NCBI GenBank assembly: GCA_003342895.1
Contig: PTFA01000087.1
Location: 1,760,708-1,824,707, forward strand
Length of the DNA: 64,000 bases
Reading direction: 5' to 3'
Source of the DNA: Casuarius casuarius
Lineage: Eukaryota > Chordata > Aves > Casuariiformes > Casuariidae
Positions 1 to 12,900 of this stretch are shown here, piece by piece; within the stretch, counting starts at the first letter, position 1; every line of letters begins with the position of its first letter. The position numbers were made by a program, and so were the translations under genes. The notes under the pieces are model-generated. The model was not told the origin of the DNA, did no database searches, and saw only the letters and a list, made by a program, of their open reading frames with translations.

Positions 1-1444
1 ATTTATTACGTGAGTCCAAGTCTTTACCTTTGTAATCAATATCTTTCCCTATCAAGGTGTCCTCAGGCCAGAAACCTAGATATGCAGCCACAGAAGTGCA
101 GATTAAGCATAGCGTTAAACTTCTGGGATTGCACTGCTAAAAATCAGTGGGAGATCATGTTTGCTTCATTGTATATAGGATAAGGCAAGGCTGGTCTAAG
201 CTATTAGCACATACTGCTACAAAATGGTGGTTCAGAGACTTTTCAACGCCTCTAGAGCTCAGACTAAGCCTTTCCTGACACATCAAGAGGAGCATACCTT
301 GTGTTCATCTTGGCATAAGAAGCTTCTTCACAGCAGCCTTGAAACCTGCTAGGAGGGCAAGGTCCTCAGGTCAGGCTGCTGTGCTTGCAAGGCTGCTGCC
401 ATCCTGAAGAAGTAGAGAAGTGGAAGTTAGAAGTATCTAACTGAAGAATAGAGAAAGCACTCTTTCTTTCCGGTGGAGAAGAAACTGTGGTGTTTTCCAA
501 GGGATCGTATGTGACCAAAATAAGTGATACTCCTATCATGACAAGAGCTATGACTAGATATCTAACTGTAGCTCTGTTTCCTTATTCAGGATGCTTAATG
601 GGCATTTTCTTTAGAACCTGTTTTAATCTGGAGAGAAATATCACTTGAAATTAAAGTCTAAATCTTTGCACTTATGAGAAGTTATCTTTATGATGGTAAA
701 ATAATGAGGTTCTAAGATGTATGTGCCATCTACTATACAGTGAATGAAGCCCAAGATGGAGTGGATTGAGCCTGAAGAGACTTTCATTTAGGAAGGAGGA
801 GATAGGACTCCATGTATGTAGAATGATTCACAGCCCTTTAGACCAGGAGAGTTGGCAGACATGGCAGGACCCTGGCTCTGTTTAAATCAGAAATAATGAA
901 TGCTGTGATACAGGTATTCTAGTGACTTACAGAGGACTTTGGAAAATATCTGAGAATATAGGTAGAAACTGTTGTCATTTGGAAATCAAACAATGTAAAG
1001 GATGTTATTACCATACTACTGTAGTTGAAAAAGTGCTTTAAGAAGATAATCTTCCACTAAAAACAAAATTATTCTGTGCCCTGAAAATAAGTGGATTCCA
1101 GTTCTGATATTGGGTGAGCAGTTGACAATCCAGGGTCTCACCAAAATGGACTGGCCTGCAAGTGTATGGATTTACGTGAAGGTGGATTAGGTAGTACGAA
1201 TGTGAACTGTAAGCATTTATGTATTAAAAACAACCTCTACAATAGGCATAATTCTGCAGGGAAGAGCCTGATCTACATCCAGGCAAGTCTTGCACATCTG
1301 CTATTATTGTCACTTTGGAATTGGCAACTCTCAATTACTCTGACATAAAACATGAAAGGTCTGTCTGTAGAAGCAGAAGAGAAGAGTCCAATGATTTATT
1401 CTCAAAGATGATTCTTGAAGAGAACTAAAGCTTTGATTTTTATT

Positions 1445-1456
1445 GGGGGGGGGGGG
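1445..1456 (+). repeat. G12 homopolymer
   Basis: Twelve consecutive G, then AGGG. Homopolymers like this often vary in length and are hard to sequence. Confidence 0.95.
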
Positions 1457-1902
1457 AGGGAAAGTTGTGTTGCACAATCCTAAAATAACTAAAGGGTAAA
1501 ACTGACAATAATGGCAAATGTCTGTCTATTGAGAAGAAAAGGAGTAACAGGTTCTTGTTCAAAATACTGTAGCAAGATGAATTTCCTCTGGAAAGGACAG
1601 CCAGAAGGGAGAAAAGACAGACCAAAAAATATATACTTGGTAAATATTTTTATGCCAAGATTAGCTGCATGCCAAAAAATGGAACACTTTGTAGAGGCAA
1701 GGTAGATAATGGGTGAGAGCAAGCAGAGCAAACCTTCATCTGAGATGGTTCTCCAGCTCTGGAGCAGACCTAATCCTGTGTTTGGGATTCAGTCAAGCAG
1801 GCTTGCTTCTGACGGTGAAGCTAGCTAAGTCACATTTCTTGCTGCTTTTGTCAATTTTGATTTTTGCACTACACCTCGATACTGACATATGTTCTTTGGG
1901 GT

Positions 1903-1915
1903 GGGGGGGGGGGGG
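1903..1915 (+). repeat. G13 homopolymer
   Basis: Thirteen consecutive G, preceded by GGGGT, in otherwise AT-rich sequence. Confidence 0.95.
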
Positions 1916-3570
1916 AACTCTTTCATAAAACCTTCACTAGCTCAACTCTCTTGGAAATTTATTTTAAGGTTAGTGTGCATTATGTTCTAGATTCTCAATA
2001 AGGTATTATCAGTGCTTTCTCCTTGCTATTTAAAGTATCAAAAAGCCCAATGGTAAGTTTCAGCTGTCCCATGAGTTATTTCAAACCACAAACAAAATAT
2101 TAATTTCAATTGGCTGATTACGAAAGTCTCCTGTCACCTCTAAATACAGTGTCACCACGTTTTTTTCTGGTTAATCTCTTTAAGTTGCTCCATAAACCAG
2201 GAGGCCTGAGCACAGCCCTACGGCAGACATAGTGAAAACTTCTTCAGCCTGTCTGAAGAGAGAATGTGTGCAAACCTGTTAAATGTACCTTATTTTTACT
2301 ACCAAATTAGGAAACAACCTTTGGAAATAAACCAGAATACTTTAGGTGTATAGATACCATTCCTAAGAATTCAATAGATGTAGATAGCGCATTGCTATGT
2401 GCATAGACAAGAGAATAAAAACATCTCTGGCAATCTATAGCATTTGACAGGGGAAAGTGACAATTGCAATGTACATCACATGCTTAATCTTGCTTGATAG
2501 TGTTACCTTACATGATGGGTGGTTACTAAAGTGACCACCAGCTACCATTATACAGGTGAGAATACAGCCATGAATGGTTTGTTTCTGGTCGGAAAGTAAA
2601 AGCAGCATATGGGCAAGCAAAGCAGTTTTCCAGTGGATAGAACTATAGACCATAGCCTAATAGGACAGAGATTATACCTGGGGTATCACTGCTTGTCTAT
2701 ATTAGGTCTGTAAAGATAATGCACAAATGTTAAGGGGAAAATCAGTTCCCCTGAACTCTTCAGTCATCACAACTAAGTAATTTTACGTATGTTTATTTCA
2801 TGATTAGCTTTCTTGTGATCCTGCCTACATATTTATGCTTAAAATATGTGCAAATGTGAGTTGAAGAGAAATGTAAAACATTTGGAGGAAATCAATTTGA
2901 CAATTTAACTTTTCTGCTTCTGAGGGCTGTGTCTCATCCTAACATCTTGTTTTAATATGTCAGGATATTTGATGGGTGTGGGTCTTGGGGGTGACTGACT
3001 TAAAACACCCGGAGAAATAAACTTTAGGTCATGCTGACTTTTGTGATGGTTTGCAGGTATACTTGTTTTCTTATGAAAGTGGAAAGCTGTGGAAAGTTTC
3101 TTCTGGGTTGAAGCTAATGTTTCTTTTGTCTGGGTGCAAGGGGAGTGTGGTGTTTTACTTCTGAGTGCCTTTAACAGCAGGAATTGGAATACAGCTCCCA
3201 TAGCCCAGAGGATGTCCCAGGGAGTGTTAAGTTCAATTCTCTTCTTTGCCTGATGGGAAGCAGCAGGGTGGCGGTGTGGAGCAGTGGCATCTGCTGGGCT
3301 CTAATGCAGGTCATGGTAGATCTTCCCTCGGTCTCTGTTGAGGGAGTTGCCTTGATTTGTAAATATTCTCTGAATATCTATTGAAATGGAGAGAAACAAT
3401 ACGCTAGGTGGTTAGGGAACTTCCCAGCCCTTGGGCAATGCGAGCTTACGCATGAGGTCTTCCATTACGATCCCATAGCAGCCTCAAGGAGTTTTATGTG
3501 AAATGGAGCAGCTCCACCAGGATGGAATGAGAGACCCCCCCCACTCCAGAGTAACATATGTAGCCTCTGT

Positions 3571-3601
3571 GGGGGTGTATGGGGGGGGCGGGGTGGAGGG
3601 G
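3571..3601 (+). other. G-quadruplex motif
   Basis: Four G tracts (3,571-3,575; 3,581-3,588; 3,590-3,593; 3,598-3,601) are separated by loops of 5, 1 and 4 bases. This satisfies the usual G3+N1-7 rule with room to spare. An opposing C8 run lies 29 bases upstream at 3,535-3,542 and could pair with it as an alternative hairpin. Confidence 0.8.
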
Positions 3602-6600
3602 AGTGCTGGAAAATGCTCTAGAAAGCTGGTGGAATATATTCCAACTGAGGGCAAAAATTGAAGCTGGATGTCACCGGTCTTGGGGGAGCATCTAAACTAC
3701 TGGTTATTCAGAGGGAAGGTAGAAGGAACGCAGGGACATGGCAAGCCACTCTTACCACTTTGAGTGGGAGGAAGGTAGAAAGGAGAAGCCAGTCCAAAGC
3801 ATGGAGTAAACAGCCTGAAATCCCCAATGGTCTGGGACTGACTGCAGGCCCCTTGCTGTCCCAACATAGATCTACTCCTAGCTGATGCTGTGTCTAACAG
3901 TACTGAGCAGTCAGTTACCCTGGCAATCAGCGCACCTGATGTGGCAGTAGGTTCAATGTAGGACTTGTCTTGAACGTATGTGGAAGTGACAGATGTCCCT
4001 AATTCTCCTGAACAAGCTGATGGTATGGGGAACTACCCATGCTATAATGCAGGAATGTGAAATAAGTTTGAGTGTTGTAACACAAGGTAAGAGATACAGG
4101 GCGATGGCCTGTATCTTAGGTGTACGATTTCATGAGGGTGTTAACTGAGTTGAGCAATCAGTGAATGTAAATTGGGAACAAGCGCTACAAGTATGCTAAA
4201 GGCTGTGCATGATAGGAATATTGGAACTGCTGAGCTCTTAATTTCAATGTTTTCTGCAAAGAAAAGCTTTTGGTTCAGTCAAACATGGCACAATTCTCTC
4301 AGCCTAAGTATAGGCAAGCTCCTTCTCAGCAGGGCTGACACCTTCAAGCCACAGCGCTGCCAGTTCAGGTCTTGCCTGTGGTGATATGCAGGCCCGTGCA
4401 AGCGAGAAGTCTCGGGGCATGTTAGACCCTGCTGCTAATTGGATATCTTCTCTAGCATCTGTCCTCCAGCTATCAGATACTGTAGGCAAACTGGGGATTC
4501 AGACCGTGAAATCAGTCCTAGGTTATGTACCATGGTGATCGCAAATACTGAATAAGTATTCTTGGGCTCCAGGAATCGAAAATCTGGTTGCTGATTTGGC
4601 AACAGACATGACAATGAAAACAGTTGTTCTCCCAATAGCATGTTTGACCCAGTACAGCATGTCATTTAACATTGACATGAAAATGAATGTTTTTTCAACA
4701 CTTCAGACTTATGTAAAATCATAAAGCAACAAAATGTAAGAAGTATGTGATCAGCCAGCACATTTGTGTGAGCAAGATGGGTGGATCGGCAGGAAAGGCA
4801 TCTCGGCACCTCTCTTTTCCCTCAGCTCTTCCCCATCACATGGTAGAGTTGTGTTGTTATGGCTTCCCCACTCAGATGGGAACTCGATCTGTGCCTAGAC
4901 TCTTCCTGCTTTGTCTTCTACATCTTGACATATGCAGATGGGCTACCTTAACCTGCAGACAACAAATGGTGTTATTCACTCGTCTGCCCCAAGAGTTAAG
5001 GATTTCATACCATCCAGTTTAGCATGTTAGCTGTCTGCATTTTATGAGGTCCTGATATTTAGGAGAATTTTAAAGTTGTGTTTTTCCTAAAACAGACATT
5101 TCTGCTTACATATTCAATGTATGTGGAATATAATGAAATCTGAAAAAGAAAATTTACTGCAAGTATCTGGTTTTAAAACAAACTTCCTTTATTGTTTTAT
5201 CCAGTACAAACAGAATACCATGAGGATGATTCAATAGATGGAGGGTAATTTTGGTGGTAAAGCATAGAACCAGGAATAAGGAGAGCTGGAGGTTTGTTCT
5301 TCTTTTTGCAAAGATTTTGTGAACAGTTAGAAATATGGTTTGAATATGTGACTTCTAAGATTTCCTCTGTTACATCCAATTCTTCTTAGTCTTCAATTTG
5401 CCTTTAAACAAAATCTTTTCAGAGTTGTGGATTAGTTCAGTGTGAAAGCAAGTATATTTTTAATCAAATTCATTGGCAGAGACAGAAGATGGACCATGAA
5501 GCTCAGTACTTAGTCCTGTAGGTCCCAAGTGCTGCTACTGTCAATCCTCCTGCAGTTTCTGTGCTGTAGAACTGCTTCACTGAGGGGGAAGGAAAAATCC
5601 TTCTCTCTTCCTCCAGAGGTTGAGCACTTCATTTCCATTTCCTTCTCCTAAGCAAGCAGTGAGGTTATCTGAAGTGAGTGTCTGAACCACAGGGCTGGCA
5701 GATGTAGGAAGAAGCTGTCACTTCTGGTGCTTCAAGCTGTGTCCAAAAATGTTTGTTTGTAGGTAGAATTGGATGGAAAGGGATAAGAGGAAAGAAAAGG
5801 GAGAGAGCTAGCTCAGCTCCCCTGGGCAGTTTAGTTATAATGCTGGTCAACCTGTGTGTTTGCTAAAGAGGAGGCAGGATATCTAGAGGTGGCTTTAATA
5901 CTGTGCACTTCATCCATTAGCAGTCCAAGATTGAACAACTCTTAGGAATACATACGCTGCAGACAATCTGCTTGCTGAAGGGTGTGCTTGTAAACACAGG
6001 TCCTACTTTAAGTTAATCACCTCCTGCTTTATGTTCCTAAGAAACCTACTTCTGATTAAGTAGCTGTGACATTAAGTGACAGCTGGGACAGCGTATGTAA
6101 CTTGAAAGAAAGTGAATCTTGAAAGAAATTCTGGTTGTTTATATATAAAGTGAGACTTTGGTTTTATGGTTTTAACTTTTCCTGATGAAAGCATCACAAA
6201 TGACATACTGCATGGAGATGAGCTTTTGGTGTTTTTTTACTTTCTATCTTATGCCATCGAAGAAGAAAATTCTGAATGAAGTTACATTTAAAAGATTGTT
6301 TTAGTCTGAATTTTCAGTTTATGCATGGTTCTACTTAGTGCAAAAACATTTCCAAAGGGGTGAGAGTACTGATCTTAAGCCTATGTAGAGACCCTTCCAT
6401 CCCTGCAATCAGACAGATCGTATAAAACAAACAAACAAAAAAACCCCAAACTTGGAAGTATCACCTGTAAATGAACTGAAGCTGCATCTGCTATTGCTAC
6501 ATCTGCTTAAGACCAGAAAGGGCAGTCTCCCATGTTTTGCTATTTGCTTGTATTGTAATAGTACCACAGGGCTTTGAGCAGAGCCCTCGAAGCCATCTGC

Positions 6601-9600
6601 CGGATGAGATGGGGCAGGAGAAGGGATGATTTTATGTGCCTTCTTTTATAAGAAGTGTGACAAAAGGATTTGCCCAAAACCTAATAGGGAGCCCTATTAA
6701 AGAGTTAGAAAATGGACCTTGATCAGCCATGTCCCAGTGCAGTACCTTTATCACAAGACTATTATCAGCTATCATTTAATGTACGTTTCCTCCAAGGTTA
6801 TACTGCTTGTCTCCAGTGGAGATAAAACCCTACATTACTCTTGACAGATATTCTCAAATTAGTATAGGATGACTAGAGCATTTGGATAGGAAAAGGTAGA
6901 TTTAGTGGTCTCTTTACAGGGATTCAGACTGAAACTTGGTTTGACTAGGAAGGGAAGTGCTTTCCCAGCTGGTTCCACCAGTTCTGAAAATGGACAGAAA
7001 TGTATTCCTTGGAATACAAAATAAAAGGGGAAACCTGAAGTAGTAGTTTTGCTGCTTCTTTTAAACAGACAGAGGGAAGAAGAAAAAAAACCCTACATTT
7101 CAAGTAAGAACAGAGCCTTCTGGATCTACTCTCCATTGTTGTTCCTTAAGAGCTGCGAAGCCACTTCTGAAATTTGTTTTAATGAAAAACTTTTGAAAAG
7201 ATGGCTGTCTGCAAGTGTGTTCCATTAAAAATTAGCTTTCTCCCCTGCTTCTGTCCTTCCCCAGTCATCTTGAATACTCTCTGGTCTGAGCTGGAAAGAG
7301 TTTTGAACATCCAACTTACCTGTGGGTTCTCGGTGAAAACTATCTAAACTACCTGTAAAAATCTTTGTAGCCCTGGAAGCTTGCATATTTTTACAGAAAG
7401 TGTTGACATTTTTGTCTATTGGTAAAGAATGAATTAACTCTGCTGTAGCTGGTAGATAACAAGCTGTGTTTGACAAGTTGGCATGTATGCCTTACCATTT
7501 CAAATGGAACAGATCCACTTTTACTAGCTATCTATTTCAATATTTCAAGCAACCTCTTTAATGTCTGAGTTACTTTAGATGCTTATGCTGATAGTTGGAG
7601 GGTTTGGGAGGACTTTTTTTTTTTAGGCAAAGATAAAAGTGGCATCTGAGTCTTGGCCTATGTAGTACTAAAAAGCTTTGAAATACAAGCTCTGAGTTTG
7701 CTATATGAAAGGACCAGATTTAGCTTTTTGACAGCAATGTAATGAATTTCCTTGGATTTTTTCCTTGGAGGACCATTCTCTAATCCAAATTCCTATGTAA
7801 CACAGGAACTTTAATAGACTCCTGATTCCTCTATCAAGCCTAATAAAATTGTGTCCATAATAGAGAATGCTTAGAAAATCAGACTAGCTTTAAGAATTTT
7901 GAGTGATAGAACCAAGTTTCTTGGTTCAGCTGTTTTTTTCTGGCTAGTTAGTGCATAAATTTAGCCAGGTTCTTGTCATTGGAGTGGAGAGAAGGCTTGG
8001 TCTGGAGGACACCAAGATGGTTCATGTGTGCACCTGCATGTGGCAGAGAAGCTGGGATGAGAGTAATACTGTTCTGTTTTGCTGTTTGTTTTTTGTTTTG
8101 GGAGGGATGGAAGTGGCAGTAAGTGTTGGGAAGAATGTCTTTTCTAAATGATACTGTAAAGGATAAGGGGAAAAAAGAATAGGGGCTGTATGCTATCAGT
8201 TTGCCACCTGGTTTGCTGTTGGCAGTGTCTTTGCAGGTACCAATGCGGGGGTGAGTTGTGTGCATACCACAAAGAAAAGTAAATGACTAAGTAAAGTATG
8301 CGCATGCATATATAGATGTATGATATGATGGACTTCTCATTTTTCTGAGACCTCCTCTTGGTGGCTTGTGTCTGTATGAGATAGCCAGAGATATAGTTAC
8401 TGTAAATCAGTTGATTTACAAATACTTATAGAAAGAGTAACCATTATTACTTAAGACAAGTTTGCACTTTTAACATGAAAATATTGACTGGGAATACCTA
8501 TTCATTGATAGTGAATCTGGGTCCCCTAGATATTCTGGAAGTGTGAATTTGGTCTAGATGTGGCATATTGTATTAATCTGAATGTTAACTAAAGCCATAT
8601 TTCTAGTAGCTTTTATGCCAGCCCGATGCTGGCTGCAAATAGCCAGGCAATAATTAGTGCAGCAAAAGATTTTGGGGACAAAGATATCCATAAAATTATG
8701 AATTTGCCTTTGCAAAGTGAGTTTCTGTTGGTTTGCTTTAGGTAGCCCTGGCACTTTTGATTCAGGAGTAGGCTTTGAAAATGAATTTTTTATGGAGCAA
8801 CAGCCTCAGTACCAAGCTAGAGCAGCCTAGCTGAAAGCAGTGGCTTGCTCATGAACCTTTTATATAGCAAGGGAAAAAGATCCTCCATGTTATGTGTAGA
8901 TTACATATAACTGTGTTCATGCAGGATGATGCATATAGATCTAGTACATGTATTTCTTTGTATAAGATTGGCACTCCAAACCTTGGCTTGGATTTGTAAT
9001 TCACTATTTCCTCAATATTGCATTTAACTCCTCAGTTACAAATATTAGAGGAAGAACTCAGTGATGAGTTAGGCCCTCGTGGTGACTTTTTGAAATCATA
9101 CCATAAAGTGCAACTTTCACCAGCCTAGACATAAAAATGTATTCCCTATGACGAGGGCAACAATAGCGTTTTATATGGTATAAATGTTCAACTTGCCAAG
9201 CAAAATTTCCCTTGCTAGATTTGAACTACCTAGATGCTTTTCAGAGATCTGCACTTAGGAGTGATTATATATATTTTAAATCCTGTCTCCCACTGTAAGT
9301 ATTTTCAACAGTCTTTTCTTTCCTCCTTTTGCTCATATCACTTCTTTCATATGTCTTGGCCACAAGTAAGCTGCAGACTGGTTGGGCTGAAAAGAGACTC
9401 TACTAGACACCTTTTTCTTATCAGCTGTATCATTTTCAGTCTTTGCTTTTAACAGTTCTAGCAGTGCTGGCATAAAATGAGGCCTCCAGTTCTGTGAGAA
9501 CTTGTGGGTGGAAGGAACAAGTTAATGGAAGATTATCTATGACCCCCTACTTCCAGCAGGGAAGAGTTTCATTCATGTGTGTGCACTTATTTTACACTGA

Positions 9601-9850
9601 CCCTCTGCTTAGGATTTAAATCAGAGCTTTTCCTCTTCCATGTTTAATGTCAGACAGTTTCAGAAAATCTTCCCCCTGCTTTATTTCCCCTTTCTCACCT
9701 GCATACTTATACATATTTACATCACAGGCTAAAGTATCATCCTTATAGTGTTGTCAAAAGGATTTCACATAATCTGTTAACACGATTTTAAAGCAGTATT
9801 TTGAATTGCTGTAGCAGTAATTCAATGACTTGAAAAGAACAGATGAAGGG
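3602..9850. other. No gene recognised
   Basis: Unique AT-rich sequence with short A-rich runs (AAACAAACAAACAAAA at 6,425-6,440). No repeat family, RNA gene or credible exon is visible. Confidence 0.6.
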
Positions 9851-9868
9851 ATTTCCACATGTGGAAAT
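9851..9868. repeat. 18-bp perfect palindrome
   Basis: ATTTCCACATGTGGAAAT is its own reverse complement. The right half is repeated directly (GTGGAAATGTGGAAAA). The central CACATGTG contains an E-box-like CACATG on both strands. No function can be assigned. Confidence 0.9.
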
Positions 9869-9981
9869 GTGGAAAAATGAAAGACTATAGAGTGCCATGC
9901 CTACAGGAATTCCTGCCCAGACTCTAAAGTTATGGGGAAAGAAGGTAGATAAGAGAGGGAAGAATAGCAGTGGCCTTAAAT

Positions 9982-10434
9982 CTAAGTAATGTGGAGTCTA
10001 ATGATTTCAAGCTTGGAAACGCAATGTGAAACAATATTTGTATCTGGCAGGTATTGACAGAGATGTCTCATGTAGAAGAAAGTTTTGGGAGATGGATTTC
10101 TTGCATCTGCATTCTCCCATTCAGGAATCCAGATGTTTCCCTTATGGAGCAAAACCTTTTTGAGGGAAGGAAAAATTCCAGGTACTGGTGGCATATGAAC
10201 AAAAGAACATACAGGTATAGTGAAAAGGGCTCCAAGGTAAATGGCAATGGAAAAAAGTGATTTATGATCTAGACATATCCAAACTTGATTCTGGTATGTG
10301 GAATCAGTTATTTGTTTCCTATGGACTGCAATGCACAGCAGCAGCTTCCCGCAGGCAAACGGCAGGACTGATTGTAATGCAGTTGCCATAAGTGTACACT
10401 GAATAAGCCATTTCTCTAGTGTAGTCTCCCACAA
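9982..10434 (-). other. Longest N-free ATG open frame (150 codons), probably chance
   Basis: This is the longest ATG-initiated frame in the window without ambiguous bases. Its translation has a modest hydrophobic stretch near residues 60-85 and several Cys and His residues, but no motif, repeat or family I recognise. I see no splice context or promoter that supports it. It is listed so the reader knows it was examined. Confidence 0.08.
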
Positions 10435-10759
10435 GAAATATTTGGATCAGCCAAAAAGTTACCCTACTTTAGCAGAGCTGTAGAGGGGAAGTGGTAACGA
10501 AAACTTCTGTACTTCCTTTTGCTTATGGCAAGGTATCTCTTGCTAGAGTCTTCCCTTGTTTTTAATTTGCTTTTGTTTTGCATTTTATTTTTAGCTGGTG
10601 TTTTGCCACTCAACTGAGACTTAGAAAAGGGGGGGAGGGAGCCATTATGACCACACTGTCTTCCAAACTGCATAGTGTAAGCACTAAAATAATAGAATTA
10701 TAGGATGAATGTCATTCTAATTAATGACAGAATTATTGAAGAATTTGGGTTGAAATTGA

Positions 10760-11950
10760 CCTCTGAAGGGCATCTGGTCCCATCTCCTGTTCAAAGCAGG
10801 CTAGCTTAAGTTAAATCAGGTTGCTCAGGGTCTTGTTTAGTGGTATTTTGTATATCTCCAAGGATGGAGAGTCCATAGCCTCTCTGGGCACTTGTTTCAA
10901 TGTCTGATGACTTACTGTGAACTTTTTCCTCTGGTCTAGCCAGAATTTCCCATGTGCAGCTCATGGCTGTTGCCTCTTGTCTTCATGCTGAGAAAAGTCT
11001 GGTTCACTCTTCTCTACAATCCCCAGTTCTTTTCAGGCTGAACAAACAACTCCCTCAGCCTCATGTCATGTACTCAAGTCCCCTAACCATCTTAGTGGGC
11101 CTCTACATGTCTCCTTCAAGGTCATCAGTCTCTTGTAATGGGGGTCCAAAACTGGTCACAGTGCTTCCAGTGCAGCCTGACCAGTGCCAGATGTGCGTGG
11201 GGGGGGGGGGGGNGAATAATCTCTTCTTCAGCCTGTTGACTCTACTGCTTTTCATATGGTTCAGTATTTGGTTAGCCTTCATCAGCACAAAGGTGCATTG
11301 CTGATTTATGTACAACTTGTCCATTGGGACTCCTGGGTCATTTTTAACAAAGCTGCTCCCTAGCTAGTTGGCTCTGAGCACTTGCTCTTGCATCAGTTAT
11401 TCCATCTTATATGCAAGACTTTGCATACATCTTCACTGAACTTCATGATGTTTCTGCTGTTCCTCCAGCTTTGAGATCCCTTTGAATGGCAGCCTGTCCT
11501 CCACTGTATCAGTCATGCCCCCAAGTTTCACCTCATCTGTGAACTTGCTGAGGGTGCCTTCCATCCTGTCATCCAGGACATAATGTTAAACTGCATGGAC
11601 CCCAGCAGTGACCCTTGAGGAACACTGCTCATAACTAGCTTCAAGTTGAACTTTGAACTGTTGATCACTACACTTTGAGCCTGACAGTCCAGCCAAGTTT
11701 TATGCATCTTGTAATCCACCATTCCCATCCAAACCTCCCCCATTTGGCTACAAGGCAGTTACAGCAGATGATGTTGAATTTGTTGGAGACCAGTTTCATT
11801 CACTGCTTGCTGCTTGTTCAGAGCTAGTCACCTCATCACAGGATGTCAGGCATAGCTTTCCCTTGGTAAATACATGCTGGCTGTTTCCAGTCATTGGCTT
11901 GTTCTTCATGTGCCTAGAAATGGCACATGAAATGACTTGTCTTCCTCAGT
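10760..11950 (-). pseudogene. CR1 ORF2 reverse transcriptase remnant
   Basis: This is the decayed reverse transcriptase and C-terminal part of CR1 ORF2. The minus-strand frame at 11,528-11,743 carries SSVPQGSLLGSMQFNIM, matching the RT pattern GVPQGSVLGPxLFNI. Just downstream (about 11,500-11,560 on the plus strand) the catalytic FADD-type motif is present as FTDEVKLGG, so the second catalytic aspartate has become glutamate. Further downstream, INQQCTFVLMKANQIL (about 11,255-11,310) matches the conserved MSQQCALAAKKAN segment, and EAMDSPSLEIYK (near 10,850-10,890) matches the C-terminal EVVESPSLEIFK block. An upstream block near 11,865-11,890 recalls the QHGFTKGKS motif. The frame is broken several times, including at the G tract 11,199-11,212. 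It is a molecular fossil with no expected product. Confidence 0.9.
11199..11212 (+). repeat. G14 homopolymer inside the CR1 copy
   Basis: Fourteen G followed by one N interrupt the CR1 RT remnant between the FGPPL-like and RLKKRLF-like segments of the minus-strand translation. It is an expansion inside the dead element or a base-calling problem. Confidence 0.9.
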
Positions 11951-11959
11951 GCCTTAGGA

Positions 11960-12620
11960 TCTTAAACACTACCCTCTCATGGTCACTGCCATTGCCTAAC
12001 ACATCCCCAACATATTCTTCCTTAGCTGTGAATAGCAGGTCCTGCAGAGCACCACTTCCAGCTAGTCTGTCCAGCACTTGCATCAAAAAATTGTCCTAAA
12101 GATGCTCCATATGTCTCCTGGATTGCTTGCACCTTGCCATGTTGCCATTCCCACAAATGTTAGGGTGGTTGAAACTTGTCTTGAGAACCAAGGCCTGTGA
12201 TCGTGAGGCTTTTTCCCTTTTGTTCAAGAAAAGCTTAGATCGGGTGGTCTGTAGATGTCTGCTATGGCTATCCCCCTTTTGACATCCTCTCTGATTCTGG
12301 TCCATCAGCTCTTAACTAGCTTGTCACCAATCCTGTAGCAAAGCTCTGTGCATATAGCATTTATGCTGAGCACAACCCCTTCTCCTTGCCTACTCAGCCT
12401 GTTCTTCCTAAAGAGCCTATATCTATCCATTATAGGGCTGCATTTGTGTCACCTGTCCCACCCTATCTTGTGTCCTGCCAGTTATGTCATAGCTGTGCAG
12501 GTGCAAGCAGGTTTCTGCTTCCTCCTCTTTGTCTCCTGTGCTGTATGCGTTCATGTACAGGAACTTCAGATGGGTCCCTGGTCACACTGTTTTCTCAGAG
12601 GGGAGTGTGAGCACCTCCCT
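11960..12620 (-). pseudogene. CR1 ORF2 endonuclease remnant
   Basis: This is the decayed apurinic/apyrimidinic-like endonuclease domain of CR1 ORF2. In the minus-strand frame 12,096-12,305, SFNHPNICGNGNMARCKQSRR is the counterpart of the GDFNHPDICW...AGHKQSRR block; the G-D pair before F-N has become T-S. A GSDHERVVFKILR-like segment near 11,965-12,005 matches the SDHE motif that ends the endonuclease fold. LKFLYMNAYSTGDKEEE at about 12,530-12,580 matches the N-terminal LKCLYTNARSMGNKQEE block. Order and orientation agree with the neighbouring RT remnant, but the linker and the early RT region are missing, which places an internal deletion at about 11,940-11,960. Stops and frameshifts make it non-functional. 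Confidence 0.88.
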
Positions 12621-12900
12621 TGTCATGCTATCAGATGGATATATCCCAGTTTCCTCCACTTCCCATTCCCTCTTTGGTCTTCCTCCAGTGAACCTAGTTC
12701 CTAGCCTTCCTCACTAGGCTAGCAAGCCTGGTAGCAAAGATGCTCTTGCCACATCCATCAGATGGATCTCATCTCTCCCTCACCAGCCTTGTTTTCCAAA
12801 GAGCATCCCCTGGTCACGGAAGCCCAAATTCTGCCTGTGATCCAGGAGAGCTGCACCTGGGCCCTCACAAATGTGGTATGTCCTGCAGAAAGATTCTGGC

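Larger units (their letters stand above)
1..3530. other. No gene recognised
   Basis: Unique-looking AT-rich sequence. Open frames are below 100 codons and lack motifs. Apart from the two G tracts listed separately I see nothing assignable. Confidence 0.6.
10688..12900 (-). mobile_element. Decayed CR1 LINE retroposon, ORF2 EN and RT remnants, internally deleted
   Basis: This is a non-LTR retrotransposon lying in reverse orientation. Its 3' end is at the left: on the plus strand, AATAGAATTATAGG resembles the reverse complement of the degenerate terminal octamers of CR1. It is followed by the well-known CR1 antisense pattern GACCTCTGAAGGGCATCTGG and CTCCAAGGATGGAGAGTCC. Read on the minus strand, broken frames show the C-terminal ORF2 end, reverse transcriptase motifs, then endonuclease motifs, in the order expected from 3' to 5'. 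About 1 to 1.5 kb of a full ORF2 is missing between the two domains. Many frameshifts, stops and a run of 14 G break the frame, so the copy is dead. The right-hand boundary is uncertain: homology is clear to about 12,620 and probable to about 12,900. Family membership is confident; the subfamily is not. Confidence 0.93.
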
